From NCBI RefSeq assembly GCF_020520425.1, contig NC_079492.1, positions 109,465,157-109,529,156 of the forward strand: DNA of 64,000 nt, given 5' to 3'. Under the pieces are notes generated by a model that had not been told where the DNA came from, did not search any database, and saw nothing but the letters and a program-made list of their open reading frames with translations. The position numbers were made by a program, and so were the translations under genes. Origin of the DNA: Spinacia oleracea. Lineage: Eukaryota; Streptophyta; Magnoliopsida; Caryophyllales; Amaranthaceae. Positions 1 to 10,330 of the stretch are shown here, in pieces (the first letter of the stretch is position 1; each line of letters opens with the position of its first letter).

Positions 1-374
1 GTTTTTCCGTGTATATTTTTGGCGTTCCTAAATGTTCTTTCAGTTGAAATCTATACTATTTTGGCCATATTCCCCCCCCCCCCCAATACCCTCATTCTAC
101 AATTTAATTTCCTACCATATCCTACCTTTATTCCATCCACTTACCCAATTATTCCCATTAATTTCTCCACCCACATTATTTAATTCATTCACCCACCTTA
201 TTTTATAAATATTTTAATAAAATATCTCTCTTTCCTTTCTTTCTTTATTATTTTCTCTCTCTTTCATTTGTTGCAAAAAGTAGAATCTCTTACACTCAAT
301 CATACCAATATTCCATTTTTCTTAATCCCCTCCCCCATTCCAACCGGGAAGAACATTAAGGAATGGAGGGAGTA
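1..374. mobile_element. Stowaway-like MITE, left end cut by window
   Basis: The right end reads GGAGGGAGTA, the reverse complement of the TACTCCCTCC terminus found on four other elements here. The interior resembles the 22271 and 35590 elements, with a motif like GTTCCTAAATGTTCTTTC near the left and stretches of CACCCA/CCACTTACCC. The left terminus is missing or lies beyond the window. No coding capacity, so any movement would need a mariner-type transposase in trans. The family call rests on the terminus and on TA at the end. Confidence 0.6.
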
Positions 375-1210
375 GTATATTATCATCATCATTAGTTGAT
401 TTTCCAATGGGAAAATATATAAGGAGGTAGGAGAAAACTAACCACCCAAAAGAAATCAACAGATCAAAACAGATAAATAACAATCAAATGAATTAATTCA
501 TGAAATTTGAAGAGTTTTGTTACATCCTTAAATAAGGATAATAACCATCCATTAACTCATCAAAATCAGAAAAGAAGAAGGGGAAGAATCAAGATGAACC
601 AAAGAATGACCAAACGTCATAAGATGCCAATATCATAAAGTAGAGTAATGAAATGATTAACTCAAGAATATGAAAAGCATATAACCCCGATAATAAATAG
701 GGAATCACTTTGATTACATGCATCAATCAATCAAATTATTTACTCTCATAAAAGTCAATAAGAATTGTTGTTACACAAGGCATTTCAAGGAAGAAAGAAT
801 CACGAGGAAAACGGACCGTAGCCTCCGATCAAACTGGGCGGGCTCTCCCGCCCGGGCGCGCGTGCCAACAGAACAAGAAGTATATTCGCCCGATCGGGCG
901 AACCCTGCCCAATCAAGCGATTTAACCTTTCCGGTTTTCGGCAAATGGTCGGGCGTGGCCCGACTGGTAGTGGCGAAGCTCTTTCCAAACTTTACTTCCA
1001 ACACAATACACATAGAGTCTTGATTCTAGAGTCCCCTGTTGTCATAGTTCTATGTAATAAAGAATATACATCTGTAGCCACTAGCATTACTCAGCACATC
1101 AATAACTTGTGAAGAACATTTATATTTTTAGTAAGTCAAAATTGCCAAGTTGTGTGAACAAGTGAGAAACAATGTCGACTTCCATGAACAACTACTGATT
1201 TCCAGCTTAC
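375..1210. other. Intergenic stretch with a GC-rich patch
   Basis: No gene is supported. Most of the stretch is AT-rich. A GC-rich island at about 825-990 contains short inverted motifs such as CGCCCGATCGGGCG. It resembles the GC-rich cores of the copia LTRs later in the window, so it may be an LTR remnant, but no boundary or partner was found. Reading frames open through the island on both strands look like a by-product of base composition. Confidence 0.4.
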
Positions 1211-1215
1211 AAATA

Positions 1216-1571
1216 TGCAATGCACCATACCAACCCTCCCATGCTGAAGACGAACACAAGAAGAAAGACAAAGAGACCAACATTACAAGACACGGGGACA
1301 ACAACAACAACCCTTGATAGAGAGGGGAAACGACCTCACTTAGTGGAAACGGCCACGAAGCTCATTAATACATTTTTTCCCAGTCAATTTAATTTAATTG
1401 ATTTTGTCTTATATTGGAATTATGTGTATAAAAGGGAAGGGAGAGAGAAGGAGAACTATCTTGGTTGTAAACAAGCTTTAAGCTTTATCCCTGAATATTA
1501 CAACTACCTTCTCTATTTTCTCTGTTCTTTCTTTGAGTATCTGCTTGTAAGGAAATTCTGAGTTCCTTGCA
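1216..1571 (+). repeat. 5' LTR of the chromovirus
   Basis: Begins TGCAATGCACC and ends GAGTTCCTTGCA, 356 bp. It aligns to the 3' LTR at 4805-5203 throughout, but lacks about 48 bp that the 3' copy has after GAACTATCTTGG. A TATA-like TGTATAAAAGGG at about 1424-1435 could be the LTR promoter. The preceding 5 bp, AAATA, match those after the 3' LTR. Confidence 0.9.
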
Positions 1572-1574
1572 CTT

Positions 1575-1584
1575 TGTATCAGAG
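1575..1584 (+). other. Degenerate primer-binding site
   Basis: TGTATCAGAG starts 3 bp after the 5' LTR. It resembles TGGTATCAGAGC, the usual plant site complementary to the 3' end of initiator methionine tRNA, with one early mismatch. Position and match support its role in priming minus-strand synthesis. Confidence 0.65.
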
Positions 1585-1589
1585 AGCAG

Positions 1590-2620
1590 ATGAAGGTTGA
1601 CAGCCTCAAACACTCAGCGTTTGGACGGGGTGGAACAAACATTGGAGAAGTCAAGGAGCAACTTGGTTCTCTCGAGGGAAGAATCGACGGCTTGGCGGAG
1701 TCCATTGGGCGTATTGTAGCAGAAGCTGTCGGCCAACACATGGGGAGTTTGAAGGAAACCCTCCACGAGCAAGCACAGAAGGTCGGCGAGTTGGAGGCGC
1801 AAAAAAAACAGGAGAAGCTAGATGCCATGACGGATATGTAGGACGGAGGAATGAGTCGTTTCAAGGAGATTCACGTTGGGAAAATGGCAAAGATGGGGCC
1901 CAACAAGAAATAGTGGCCGGAGCCAAGAAGAAAGGGGCGCAGAACCATGAATTTTTGCACCTTGAGTATGAAGGGGACAACTCTACGAGGAAGAACAAGG
2001 GAGAGTTTGAAGACACGGGAGACCATAACCATGTGTTTGAAAGAGGGAGAGGGAGAGTTCGAAGACACGGGAGACCATAACCTTGTGTTTGAAATAGGGA
2101 GAGGGAATGGAAACTAGAAGTATAGGAAGATAGAGATGCCTCTACTTGAAGGTGGAGATCCCGACGGCTGGATTCTTCAAAGTGAGAAGTATTTCATGGT
2201 GTGCCACCTAAAAGAGGAAGAAAAGGTGGACGCCGCGGTGGTGGCAATGGAGGGGGAAGCCCTTAAATGGTACCAGTGGTTGTACGGGAGGGCGCCGGTG
2301 GTCTCGTGGGCGGATTTGAAGGCGCTAGTTCTATAACAGTTCCGGCCGGTGAAAGGGGGATCGTTATATGAACAGTGGCTCGCGACCGTGAAAACAACCA
2401 CCGTGATGGATTATCGGCGACGGTTTATGGAGACGTCGACACCACTAAACGACATGCCGGACAACTTACTCAAGAGGCAATTCATTAACGGACTGAAGGA
2501 AGAGATTAAGGCGGAGGTGAGAGTGTTGAACCCGCTCACCCTGGAGAAAACGATGGATGTGGCGGTGCGAGTGGAGGAGAGAAACCAAATTCAAGGCCTG
2601 AAAAGGGGAGTGATATTTCC
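1590..2620 (+). pseudogene. Chromovirus gag remnant
   Basis: The first open piece (1590-1841, 83 codons) starts at an ATG just after the primer site and looks like a charged, coiled-coil gag N-terminus. A second piece from 2136 carries a retrotransposon gag core, with WILQSEKYFM, EALKWYQW and, after a stop at about 2334, SLYEQWLATV and LKRQFINGLK. The frame is interrupted by stops. The CCHC zinc knuckle expected after the core is absent because the sequence jumps straight into reverse transcriptase. The intact protein would form the virus-like particle. Not functional as it stands. Confidence 0.8.
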
Positions 2621-4610
2621 ATATTCATTGCCATATCTCCAAAAGTTCGTACTTGTGTTTTTTGATGATATAGTAATAATATTGATGATCATATCAATCA
2701 CTTGAGATTGGTGTTGAGATGGGACACAAATTATATGCCAATTACAAGAAGTGTGAATTTTCGGAGATCGTGGCTCATCTAGGCCATGTCCTTTTTGACA
2801 GTGGTGTGTCGGTTGACATGGAGAAAATTAAAGCAATGACTGAGTGGTAGGTTCCCAGAAAATTGAGGTTTTTTGGGCCTCACCGCCTATTACAGGAAGT
2901 TCACTTTCCACTATGCCCATATCGCACATCCGCTCACCGAACAACTTAAGAAAGATTCCTTTGGGTGGTCGGACAAGGCCGAGTTGCTGAAAAAGGCCAT
3001 GCCCAATTTTAAGAGGGTGTTCGTGGTGAAGACCGATGCCTCGGGATTCGGGTTAGGGGAAATATTAATGCAAGAGGGAAGACCCATTGCATTTTACAGT
3101 CAGGTGTTGGGGCTAGAGCACGGTCCAAGTCAGGTACAACACGGAGCTTATGGCGGTCTGTTTATCGATCCTTAAGTGGAAACACTATCTTTTGGGCCGA
3201 CACTTTGTGGTACGCAAGGACCAACAAAGCTTAAGGTTTATCACACAACAAGCGGCAGTGGGTACCAGAAATGGGTAAGTAAATTGATGGGTTTTGATTT
3301 TGAAATCCAATATAAACCCGAAACTTTTAATCGTGTGGCAGATGCCCTTTCACGAAAGGAGTATGGAGAGGTGGAATTTGGGGCGTTGATGTGTACTGTA
3401 GGGATTCCATGGGGTGAATTGGAGAAGGAGGTCAACAATGATACATTTATTTGCGGCATCAAGGAGATAATTGCAGGGAAAATGAAGAATGGGTTTGAGG
3501 TGGTTGATGATCGGTTGTTGTACAAAGGGAGGCATGTCATCCCTAAACCTCTTGCCATTATTCATAAATTGGTACAAGAATATCATAGTTCAACAATTGG
3601 GGGTCATAGGGGTGATGTTAAGACATACCTACGCATTGCTCAAGATTGGTTTTGGGGAGGCATGAGGAAGGTGGTGGCTGAGTTCGTAAAAGGGTGTGAG
3701 ATTTGTTCAAGTTGTCCCAACAAAGACCTGCTCGCCTTAAACAACCCTTACCGGTTCCGTCACAAATTTGGAAAGATATTTCCATGGATTTCGTGGAAGG
3801 CTTACCTGTGTCCAAAGGCGTGGATACCATCCTGGTTGTTGTTGTGAATTGTCTGACTAAGTATTCGCATTTTGTGGGCCTCAAGCACCCGTTTTCTTCA
3901 ATCACAGTTACGGAGGCATTCGCAAGAGAGATTGTGCGATTGCACGATTTTCCCTCGTCCATAGTTTCTGATTGTGACCGTGTTTTCTCAAGTATATTCT
4001 GGAGAGAGCTCTTTCGCCTGCAAGGAGCTTTGCTTCGGAGAAACCCAAAACTTGGGCTTAGTGGTTAGCTTGGGCCGAGTTCTCCACTTCTCCTACAAGG
4101 CTACAGCACAACCCCTCACAACTCCACGAAGGTAAGTCCATTAAAGCAGTTTATGGGAGAGATCCGCCATCGGTAATTAAGTTTAATTGGGGCGATACAG
4201 TGGTGGGTAGTCTGGACGAGAGACTGCAAGAAAGAGATGTGATGCTAGATGTTCTGCGACTTAACCTCTTTAAGTCACAGCAATACATGCAGGAATGTGA
4301 GAATGGAAAGAGGAGAGACGTGCAATTAGAAGTGGGGACTTGGTGTATCTGAATCTTCAGCCATATCGCCAAAAATCCATAGCTAGGAGACCCTTTGAGA
4401 AGCTGGCAGCACGTTTTTATGGTCCCTTTCCGATCATTCAAAAGGTTGGCAACGTGTCCTACAAGTTGCAGCTACCTCCAGAAGTCCGGAGAGCAAGATA
4501 CATCCGGGTTTTTCACATCTCACAACTTAAACAGGCTGTTGGCAGCACCCTCACTCCTGTACCCATTCCATCCCACCTGACTTCTGATGGAATTAACGGT
4601 GGAACCTGAG
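2621..4610 (+). pseudogene. Chromovirus pol remnant (partial RT, RNase H, integrase)
   Basis: It starts inside the RT palm, with FVLVFFDDI at about 2645-2675 matching the catalytic F/Y-x-DD motif. RT thumb follows ([15 protein letters not shown]). RNase H lies at about 3020-3180 with [12 protein letters not shown], then VADALSRK at about 3330. Integrase has an HHCC zinc region at about 3580-3710 (GGHRGDVKTY, then CEICSSC) and a core from about 3780 (MDFVEGLP, SDCDRVF). A C-terminal GPFPIIQKVG/YKLQLP block follows at about 4415-4480. Protease and RT fingers are missing and there are several frameshifts and stops, so no enzyme can be made. Confidence 0.85.
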
Positions 4611-4763
4611 GAGGTAAAGGAAGTGCATGTAATGCAGAGAAGGGGTGAGGAAGGATTGAATGTGTTGATAAAATGGAAGGGCCTATCAGAGTTTGAATCT
4701 ACTTGGGAGGATGCACAGATGATCAAGCTTCGTTTTCCTGACTTTCACCTTGAGAACAAGGTG
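4611..4763 (+). pseudogene. Integrase C-terminal chromodomain
   Basis: Translation shows VKEVHVMQRR, then LIKWKGLSEFESTWED and FPDFHLENKV. This is the aromatic-rich fold of a chromodomain, which in chromoviruses directs integration to chromatin. It is open over this span but separated from integrase by a frame change near 4590. The FHLE-KV ending is typical of some chromovirus groups and differs from the shorter CRM-type ending. Confidence 0.8.
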
Positions 4764-4781
4764 AATTTTCTTTTTTCTTTT

Positions 4782-4801
4782 GGGGGGGGGGGGGGGGGGA
4801 G
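4782..4801 (+). other. Polypurine tract (poly-G)
   Basis: Eighteen G residues followed by AG end three bases before the 3' LTR TG. A purine run at this position primes plus-strand synthesis. A pure G run is unusual and its length is uncertain because homopolymers are hard to sequence. Confidence 0.75.
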
Positions 4802-4804
4802 TAT

Positions 4805-5203
4805 TGCAATGCACCATACGAACCCTCCCATGCTGAAGACGTACACAAGAAGAAAGACAAAGAGACCAGCAGTACAAGACAAGGGGACAGCAACAACAAC
4901 CTTGGTAGAGAGGGGAAACGGCCTCACTTAGTGGAAACGGCCCTGAGGCTCATTAATACATTTTGTCCAAGTCACTTTAGTTTAATTGCTTTTGTCTTAT
5001 ATTAGAATTATGTGTATAAAAGGGAAGGGAGAGAGAAGGAGAACTATCTTGGAAGTAATTGGTATTGTGGGAGAGTGAGACCTCTCGAATGATCTCTAGG
5101 TTGTAAACAAGCTTTAAGCTATATCCCTAAATATTACAACAACCTTCTCTATTTTCTCTGTTCTTTGAGTATCTGCTTGTAAGGAAATTCTGAGTTCCTT
5201 GCA
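4805..5203 (+). repeat. 3' LTR of the chromovirus
   Basis: TGCAATGCACC...GTTCCTTGCA, 399 bp, followed by AAATA (5204-5208), which equals the 5 bp before the 5' LTR. It keeps about 48 bp missing from the 5' copy and differs from it at many single positions, so the insertion is not recent. Confidence 0.9.
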
Positions 5204-6080
5204 AAATACAAAAGGTTATTAAGTTCAGCTTGAGACTATTGCCAAAATTAAGGCAACATTGTTGCTGACCAGTCATAAACAACAGTTTGGGCGAAAACCG
5301 ACTAGCATTCATGAGATCAGCCAATAAGACAAGTCATTAGGTATGGGAAAACTAGATTTTGCAAAAAAGAGACTTCAGTCCACCAAATAACTCATAACAT
5401 TTCCCAATTAGTAAAAAATCCAGTTATCAAAAGGTCCAGTTGGCATCAGATATTGCTACTAGCTTAGTTATGCAACAAAACTAATTAATGCTTCTACATC
5501 TCAACAGATCAGGGCCTGATAACCCTCAGCCAAAAATGAATCTGCAATAATTGTTCTTTCAGATAGAGATAATCCAGAGTGCAATAAAATATTGGATAGT
5601 TACAAGAAGGGATGACATGCCTTTTCAGTTACTCAGGATAAATCAATATTGGTAACTCTCAAGGCAAAGATTCAAAGCTAGAATCACATATTGACCATTA
5701 AGCGCATGTGGTAAATATTTTATATATATATATATATTTTAACTTCCGACCACCATGAAAAAATTTCACGATTTCCAAATTAAAATGAGGTATGTTGACC
5801 CCAAAAACCAACTAAAAAACATCCATAATACCATAAACTAAAAAAGCAGTCTAACACAGAAGCTTCTGTTAAGAATTTTCAATATTCCAAAAAAGAAGTC
5901 GGAAACTTTTTGTAAATTGTAGCAAATAGTAAACAAAGTTACCCTCGGAAAGAGATGTAAAAACAAAATCTTTAGTATCTTCAGATGAAATCACCAAGTT
6001 CTTACAGAGTTAAAGACGCTTCCTTAAAATGCACATACAAAATCAAAAGACAAATGCTCCTACAATCCTACTCCTATGGC

Positions 6081-6245
6081 TCAACGAGCACACAAAGAAT
6101 CACCAGGAAGGGTGTAAATGAGGAACACGGCGAAGACCCAATAGAAAGTGTAAAACTGAAATGGATTCATAGAGTACCTCCTACGTCGTCCGAATTCCAT
6201 ATTGGTCACCAAGCCATAAATAATACCAAATCCAAAAGCACTCCA
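6081..6245 (-). CDS. Candidate terminal exon of an unrecognised small membrane protein
   Basis: On the minus strand an acceptor-like TGTGTTTTAG is followed at 6245 by 54 open codons and a TGA at 6081-6083. The peptide has a GFGIIYGLVT stretch, a basic GRRRRYS patch, and a hydrophobic, aromatic segment (FYTFYWVFAVFLIY) that could span a membrane. Upstream in frame there is a stop, so this could only be used as a spliced exon. I found no convincing upstream exon and do not recognise the family. The second duplication unit has no counterpart here. It may be a real last exon, a relic, or chance. Confidence 0.3.
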   Translation of the reverse strand, partial: WSAFGFGIIYGLVTNMEFGRRRRYSMNPFQFYTFYWVFAVFLIYTLPGDSLCAR

Positions 6246-8060
6246 CTAAAACACATTCCAAACACTATATTTCACACAATGAGATATTTCTGCACCAAAA
6301 TCAAAATGAAAGAAAATTTTGGGGATTTTGGAGTCATCCAGTTAGGGCCACAGTCAACAGATTATATGGGATTCTATATTGAATGCCAGCACCAGAATTA
6401 ATGCTTAACAGAACCTTTGACCATAAATGTTTTGAATGGTAAGTTAGCAGGGATACCGAGAAACTCAAGGAATCAAGATTGATCTAAAACAGCAACAACA
6501 AATTACCCTATCTAAGAATATATATATAACTCATAAACGTTAGATCTTTACAGGGTCAAAGAGATCTTGTCAGGAATTAAAGGAAGTGTCTTTAGTGTAA
6601 ACAACCAAGGAGGCGTAGGAAGAAATGTAGATTGATCTCAACAAAATTATAAGTCACACTCGTCATAACTCATAAACGGTAGCCTCCCAGTGTCACCCAC
6701 AACCCATTTCACCCATTTGGATCACAGAAGAAAATATGCCATATTTTCCCTGCCAAACCCACTCCAAAGTGTTTATAGCTCTTAGTAATAAGGCACTTTT
6801 GCAATAGATATTCCTACTTTGTTAGGATCACCAAATGGCTCGAAAAAAGAAAGATTAAGTAGACCTAAGATTGATTGCCCTAAAAAAAAGCCAGAGGCTG
6901 AACAGACATGCTTGTGAGACCTATTACCTCAATAGACAAATAGAGTATCCTTCAAGACTTCAACCACAAGACTATACAAACCACTCAGACCATACATGAT
7001 CTTGGCAAAACCTTGTCATAGGGTGTAACTAGTTTGGGCGAGGAGCAATTGTTAAGGGAAAGGCTGTTATTCTTGTGAGACCTTTCTATGTTTAAGATAG
7101 TATCTTAATGAAAATTTGAGAAGAATGTTAAATCTTAGACCACTTGGTCCACTCAAAGATATTATTAGCCACCAAAATCCTAGAAGTATACATCGACTGT
7201 AAACCCGAAATCTATCTGTAATCACATGGAAAAGGCCATTATTTAAGTACTGTAAGACTTTGCACTGAGTTTACTCTGGTCATCCAAAACCCTTCGAAGA
7301 TCATAGACAGCACGAAATGCAACATAAATTTATCCTGATAAAAGATCTTAGGTATTGGAAAAAGAATACTGATATGCTTTATTCATTACTCAAGAGGAGA
7401 ACCCCATGAAAGACGGTTCATCCCTCTGGGAATGTCGTCTCTCATGTGTAGCCCGATCTGCAGCCTTCACCGAAGGGACTTTCAGAGTTCCACCTTTAAA
7501 TCTCTAAAACTTCGCCCCAAAAGGTTGACTTCAATTTCTTGAACATTAATCATGCCACTAGTAAAACCACATGAGGCGTTTCGTTGTGGAAACATACTAG
7601 AGATCTTATTCTCATAAAATAGAAACTAGAGAGGACTTGTGGATTTGCATGTACATAAAACACAAAAGGTTGCATAACTTCAAGTAAATACACTACTTAC
7701 AGCATACCTCCATTAGTCCATACAGAGGAACCATAGTTTAAGCTAGCAACAACCATAAAAGCAGTTGTAATTTTTTGCTTCATTCACTTTGATCAAACAA
7801 TCCTGCAAACAAAAGAAGTACATATGTAATGAATATAGCGTTACACCAGACCAAAGCAATTATGGAATACATATACACAGTACACCTATGAGTCACCAAT
7901 GGCACTGGTACCAGAAAACCCCGCTTAGTACCCTAAGCTACACAGTTGACATGTTTCAATAAGAACAATGATTCGAGTCATAGACAACTTAAATGATAGA
8001 ACGCAGAATCACGGTGCCTAAGCAGATACTGGCAGATCCAAGAAATTCTTCGTAAGTGTA

Positions 8061-8106
8061 AGGGGGGGGGGGGGGGGGGGGGCGTACGTGTAGGGGGGGG
8101 GGGGGG
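8061..8106. repeat. Two poly-G runs
   Basis: Runs of about 22 and 14 G are separated by CGTACGTGTA, and another G run lies near 8320-8330. Such tracts can form G-quadruplexes and are prone to length error. No function can be read from them. Confidence 0.8.
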
Positions 8107-8260
8107 AGTACCCCGTAATAGTTTTCACCCAATGTTGATAAAAGTAGATTCTATAGTTCGTTACATTTTAAGAGATCTAGTTTACGTTTTCATTAATAAT
8201 TTTGAACTTAAGTACTAGTACAACTCAACAAATTTTAAATAAAAAAAGAAAAAGTCATAT

Positions 8261-8285
8261 AGAGAGAGAGAGAGAGAGAGAGAGA
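8261..8285. repeat. (AG)n microsatellite
   Basis: About 12 perfect AG repeats. It generates low-complexity Arg-Glu and Ser-Leu reading frames that are not genes. Confidence 0.9.
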
Positions 8286-8899
8286 AATATAATAACTTTA
8301 AAAAATAAGCGGGGAAAGGGGGGGGGGGGGTGGCCTCAAAAAACTTTCGTACACCCCCCACCCGCCCGCATGCAGAATCATTATAGCAGCGGTATTGCAT
8401 CAAAATAAAACGGCATGGCCATACTGACCACTGAGTTGGCCTCAAATGCCCCTCATAGTATAAATGCTGCTCCGCATAAAATTTAACCAAGTCCCTGCAG
8501 ACTGCAGTGATGATAATTTCCATTAAAATCTTCTACTAGCAGTTAAGAGTAGAAAGATTAGGAACAACTGGTGATTTATACAGCCATTATAAACATCTCT
8601 ACCAATTTGAAACAGTAACGCTGGCATTTGCATCAAAAGTCCTAAATATTAATAACATTTGATTACTACCAAACTTGAAAACTCCAAGATTGCAAATTGA
8701 TCTGCTCAGAAACAGGGACATGAAATAACATGGACCTTGAACAATTGACTTCATAAATCCGCCATGTGCAGCCAGTAAAAAATAAAATAAAATTGTGAGG
8801 CTATATAAAATTAATAAGAGATGACACACTTGATTTAGAAATTTTTGCACTAATGCTCAACTCAGCCCTTGAAAACTTTAGGGTTTTCCCACTCAATAC

Positions 8900-9466
8900 C
8901 AGTGTATAAAAAAGCGCAACGCGCACTAAAGCGATAAGAGTCCTAGAGCCAAAGTGCAAGCAGAAGGCGCGCGCCTCATCGAAGTGAAGAGCACCTTTTC
9001 AAAATTAAAGGTTTATTTACTATTATGCATATATATATCTGAGTATCTTACTAAAATAGAGTATTTAAACCACAAAAGTATATGAGCATCATTTGCTTCT
9101 TTATTACTCTTTGTTTTAACAAAAACAAAGCACATAACATAGTGTTTATCATGCACTATCCACTAGGAAGCAAATAGGAGTATACTATAAGCATCGCCGA
9201 CGACGGTTATTGTCTTCTCCTTTTCTTCTTTTTCCTTATCATTTGGACTCTTGGCCCACTTTCTATTGTTAAGGGTTAATAGGGTGTGGTCCGGAACAAA
9301 GTAACAACATAAAAAGAGAAGATTTCAACATAAAATAAAAAACAGACGAAAGAATTTCAATGAAGCACACAAAAGCACGCTTCAATTCGCTTCTTCCAAA
9401 ACGCTTCGATTATGACTAATTAAATGCTTTGTGATTCAGCACTTAAGCGCGCTTTTTCATACACTG
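8900..9466. mobile_element. hAT-like MITE
   Basis: The left end is CAGTGTATAAAAAAGCGC and the right end, read inward, is CAGTGTATGAAAAAGCGC, one mismatch over 18 bp, with further GCGC/CACT-rich similarity inside. CAGTG termini are typical of hAT elements. The matching part of duplication unit 2 (about 15415-15490) lacks this block, so the insertion came after the duplication. A clean 8 bp target duplication was not found, which leaves the superfamily uncertain. No coding capacity. Confidence 0.5.
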
Positions 9467-10330
9467 CAAGTCAACACAAAACACAACTCCACCCTTGATA
9501 ACTCTTCACTGGGTTGCTCCACTCAACAAAATATTCGTAAGATTATACTCAACTGGGCTAGCACCCGTTCTCTATCTTTAGACAATCCATGCCAGCTTAA
9601 TCAAACTGAAAATATTCTCATATTCCAACTAAAATCATGGTTGCTTAACAGAATATGCAAGTGCACTGTTAGTGACTTGCATATGATTTTCACGACTGAT
9701 ACAACAAGCACACATCACCTGAAAGCAGGATAAACCAGCAACCATCTACGCCTTCTACACATTGACCAAACAACCAGTTCTACCTTGCTTGAATGCTTCA
9801 CACAACTAACTTCATCATCACAAAATATACGAGTACAATTTAACAATATATCCTACACTTTGCTCACACCCGTAAAGAAACAAACAAAAAAAGGCCTCTA
9901 GAAATCCACAATTAACAAACCATAAAAATACAATTCTAATCCGCTTCAGAGTCTCATCAGACGACGTACCTTCACTGGGCAATTCAGGAGAAATCAAAAC
10001 AGCTTAAAGCATCAAAATGGTAATTTTCTGCATCAAATATTTCATTGTTCAAAGCTCCTGCATATCAGATGCCAGATGGTTAAATGATCCGAAAAAGGTT
10101 CCAGTAGACTGTATCAAAATCACATATGGAAAATTAGAAGAACAAACTAACAATAGCAACAATATCACAATAATTCTAATAAAGCTCCCGTCCTAGGAAG
10201 AGCAACGTAGTCTCAAACACTGGTACCATATTAGGTGTTTTTTTAAGGAAGTGTCATATTAGGGTTACGTGTACATCGCCAAAAGAATTGAAATATAAAC
10301 CTTTTACCTGTATTTGAAATGTAGAAATAA

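Larger units (their letters stand above)
1216..5203 (+). mobile_element. Ty3/gypsy chromovirus, degenerate, both LTRs present
   Basis: This is a 3,988 bp LTR retrotransposon bounded by the 5 bp duplication AAATA (1211-1215 and 5204-5208). In order it holds a 5' LTR, a primer-binding-like site, gag, part of reverse transcriptase, RNase H, integrase, a chromodomain, a poly-G polypurine tract and a 3' LTR. The RT-RNase H-integrase order and the terminal chromodomain place it in the Ty3 chromoviruses. Short LTRs and the form of the chromodomain suggest the Reina group, which is inference. It is disabled: coding is split over all three frames with stops, and the gag zinc knuckle, protease and N-terminal RT are deleted at about 2608. 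Confidence 0.9.
5400..10330. repeat. Tandem duplication, unit 1 (non-coding, intron-like)
   Basis: Long blocks here recur in the same order at 10331-15990. Matches include 5560-5700 with 10390-10570; 6420-6640 with 11020-11270; 7370-7590 with 12730-12960; 7690-7840 with 13080-13210; 8365-8450 with 14140-14225; 8605-8835 with 15228-15420; 9540-9660 with 15490-15590; and 9940-10220 with 15640-15950. Several shared blocks have minus-strand splice-like borders, such as TTTGTTTGCAG then GATTGTTTGATC and, about 95 bp later, GTATGCTG. The pieces between are not open in any frame. Apart from the candidate exon at 6081-6245 I see no coding gene. It could be an old spliced non-coding transcript or a gene remnant. 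Confidence 0.7.

Noticed and set aside
5985-6401. 138-codon open frame on the plus strand
   Set aside because: No domain, biased composition, and it overlaps antisense a better exon-like signal at 6081-6245.
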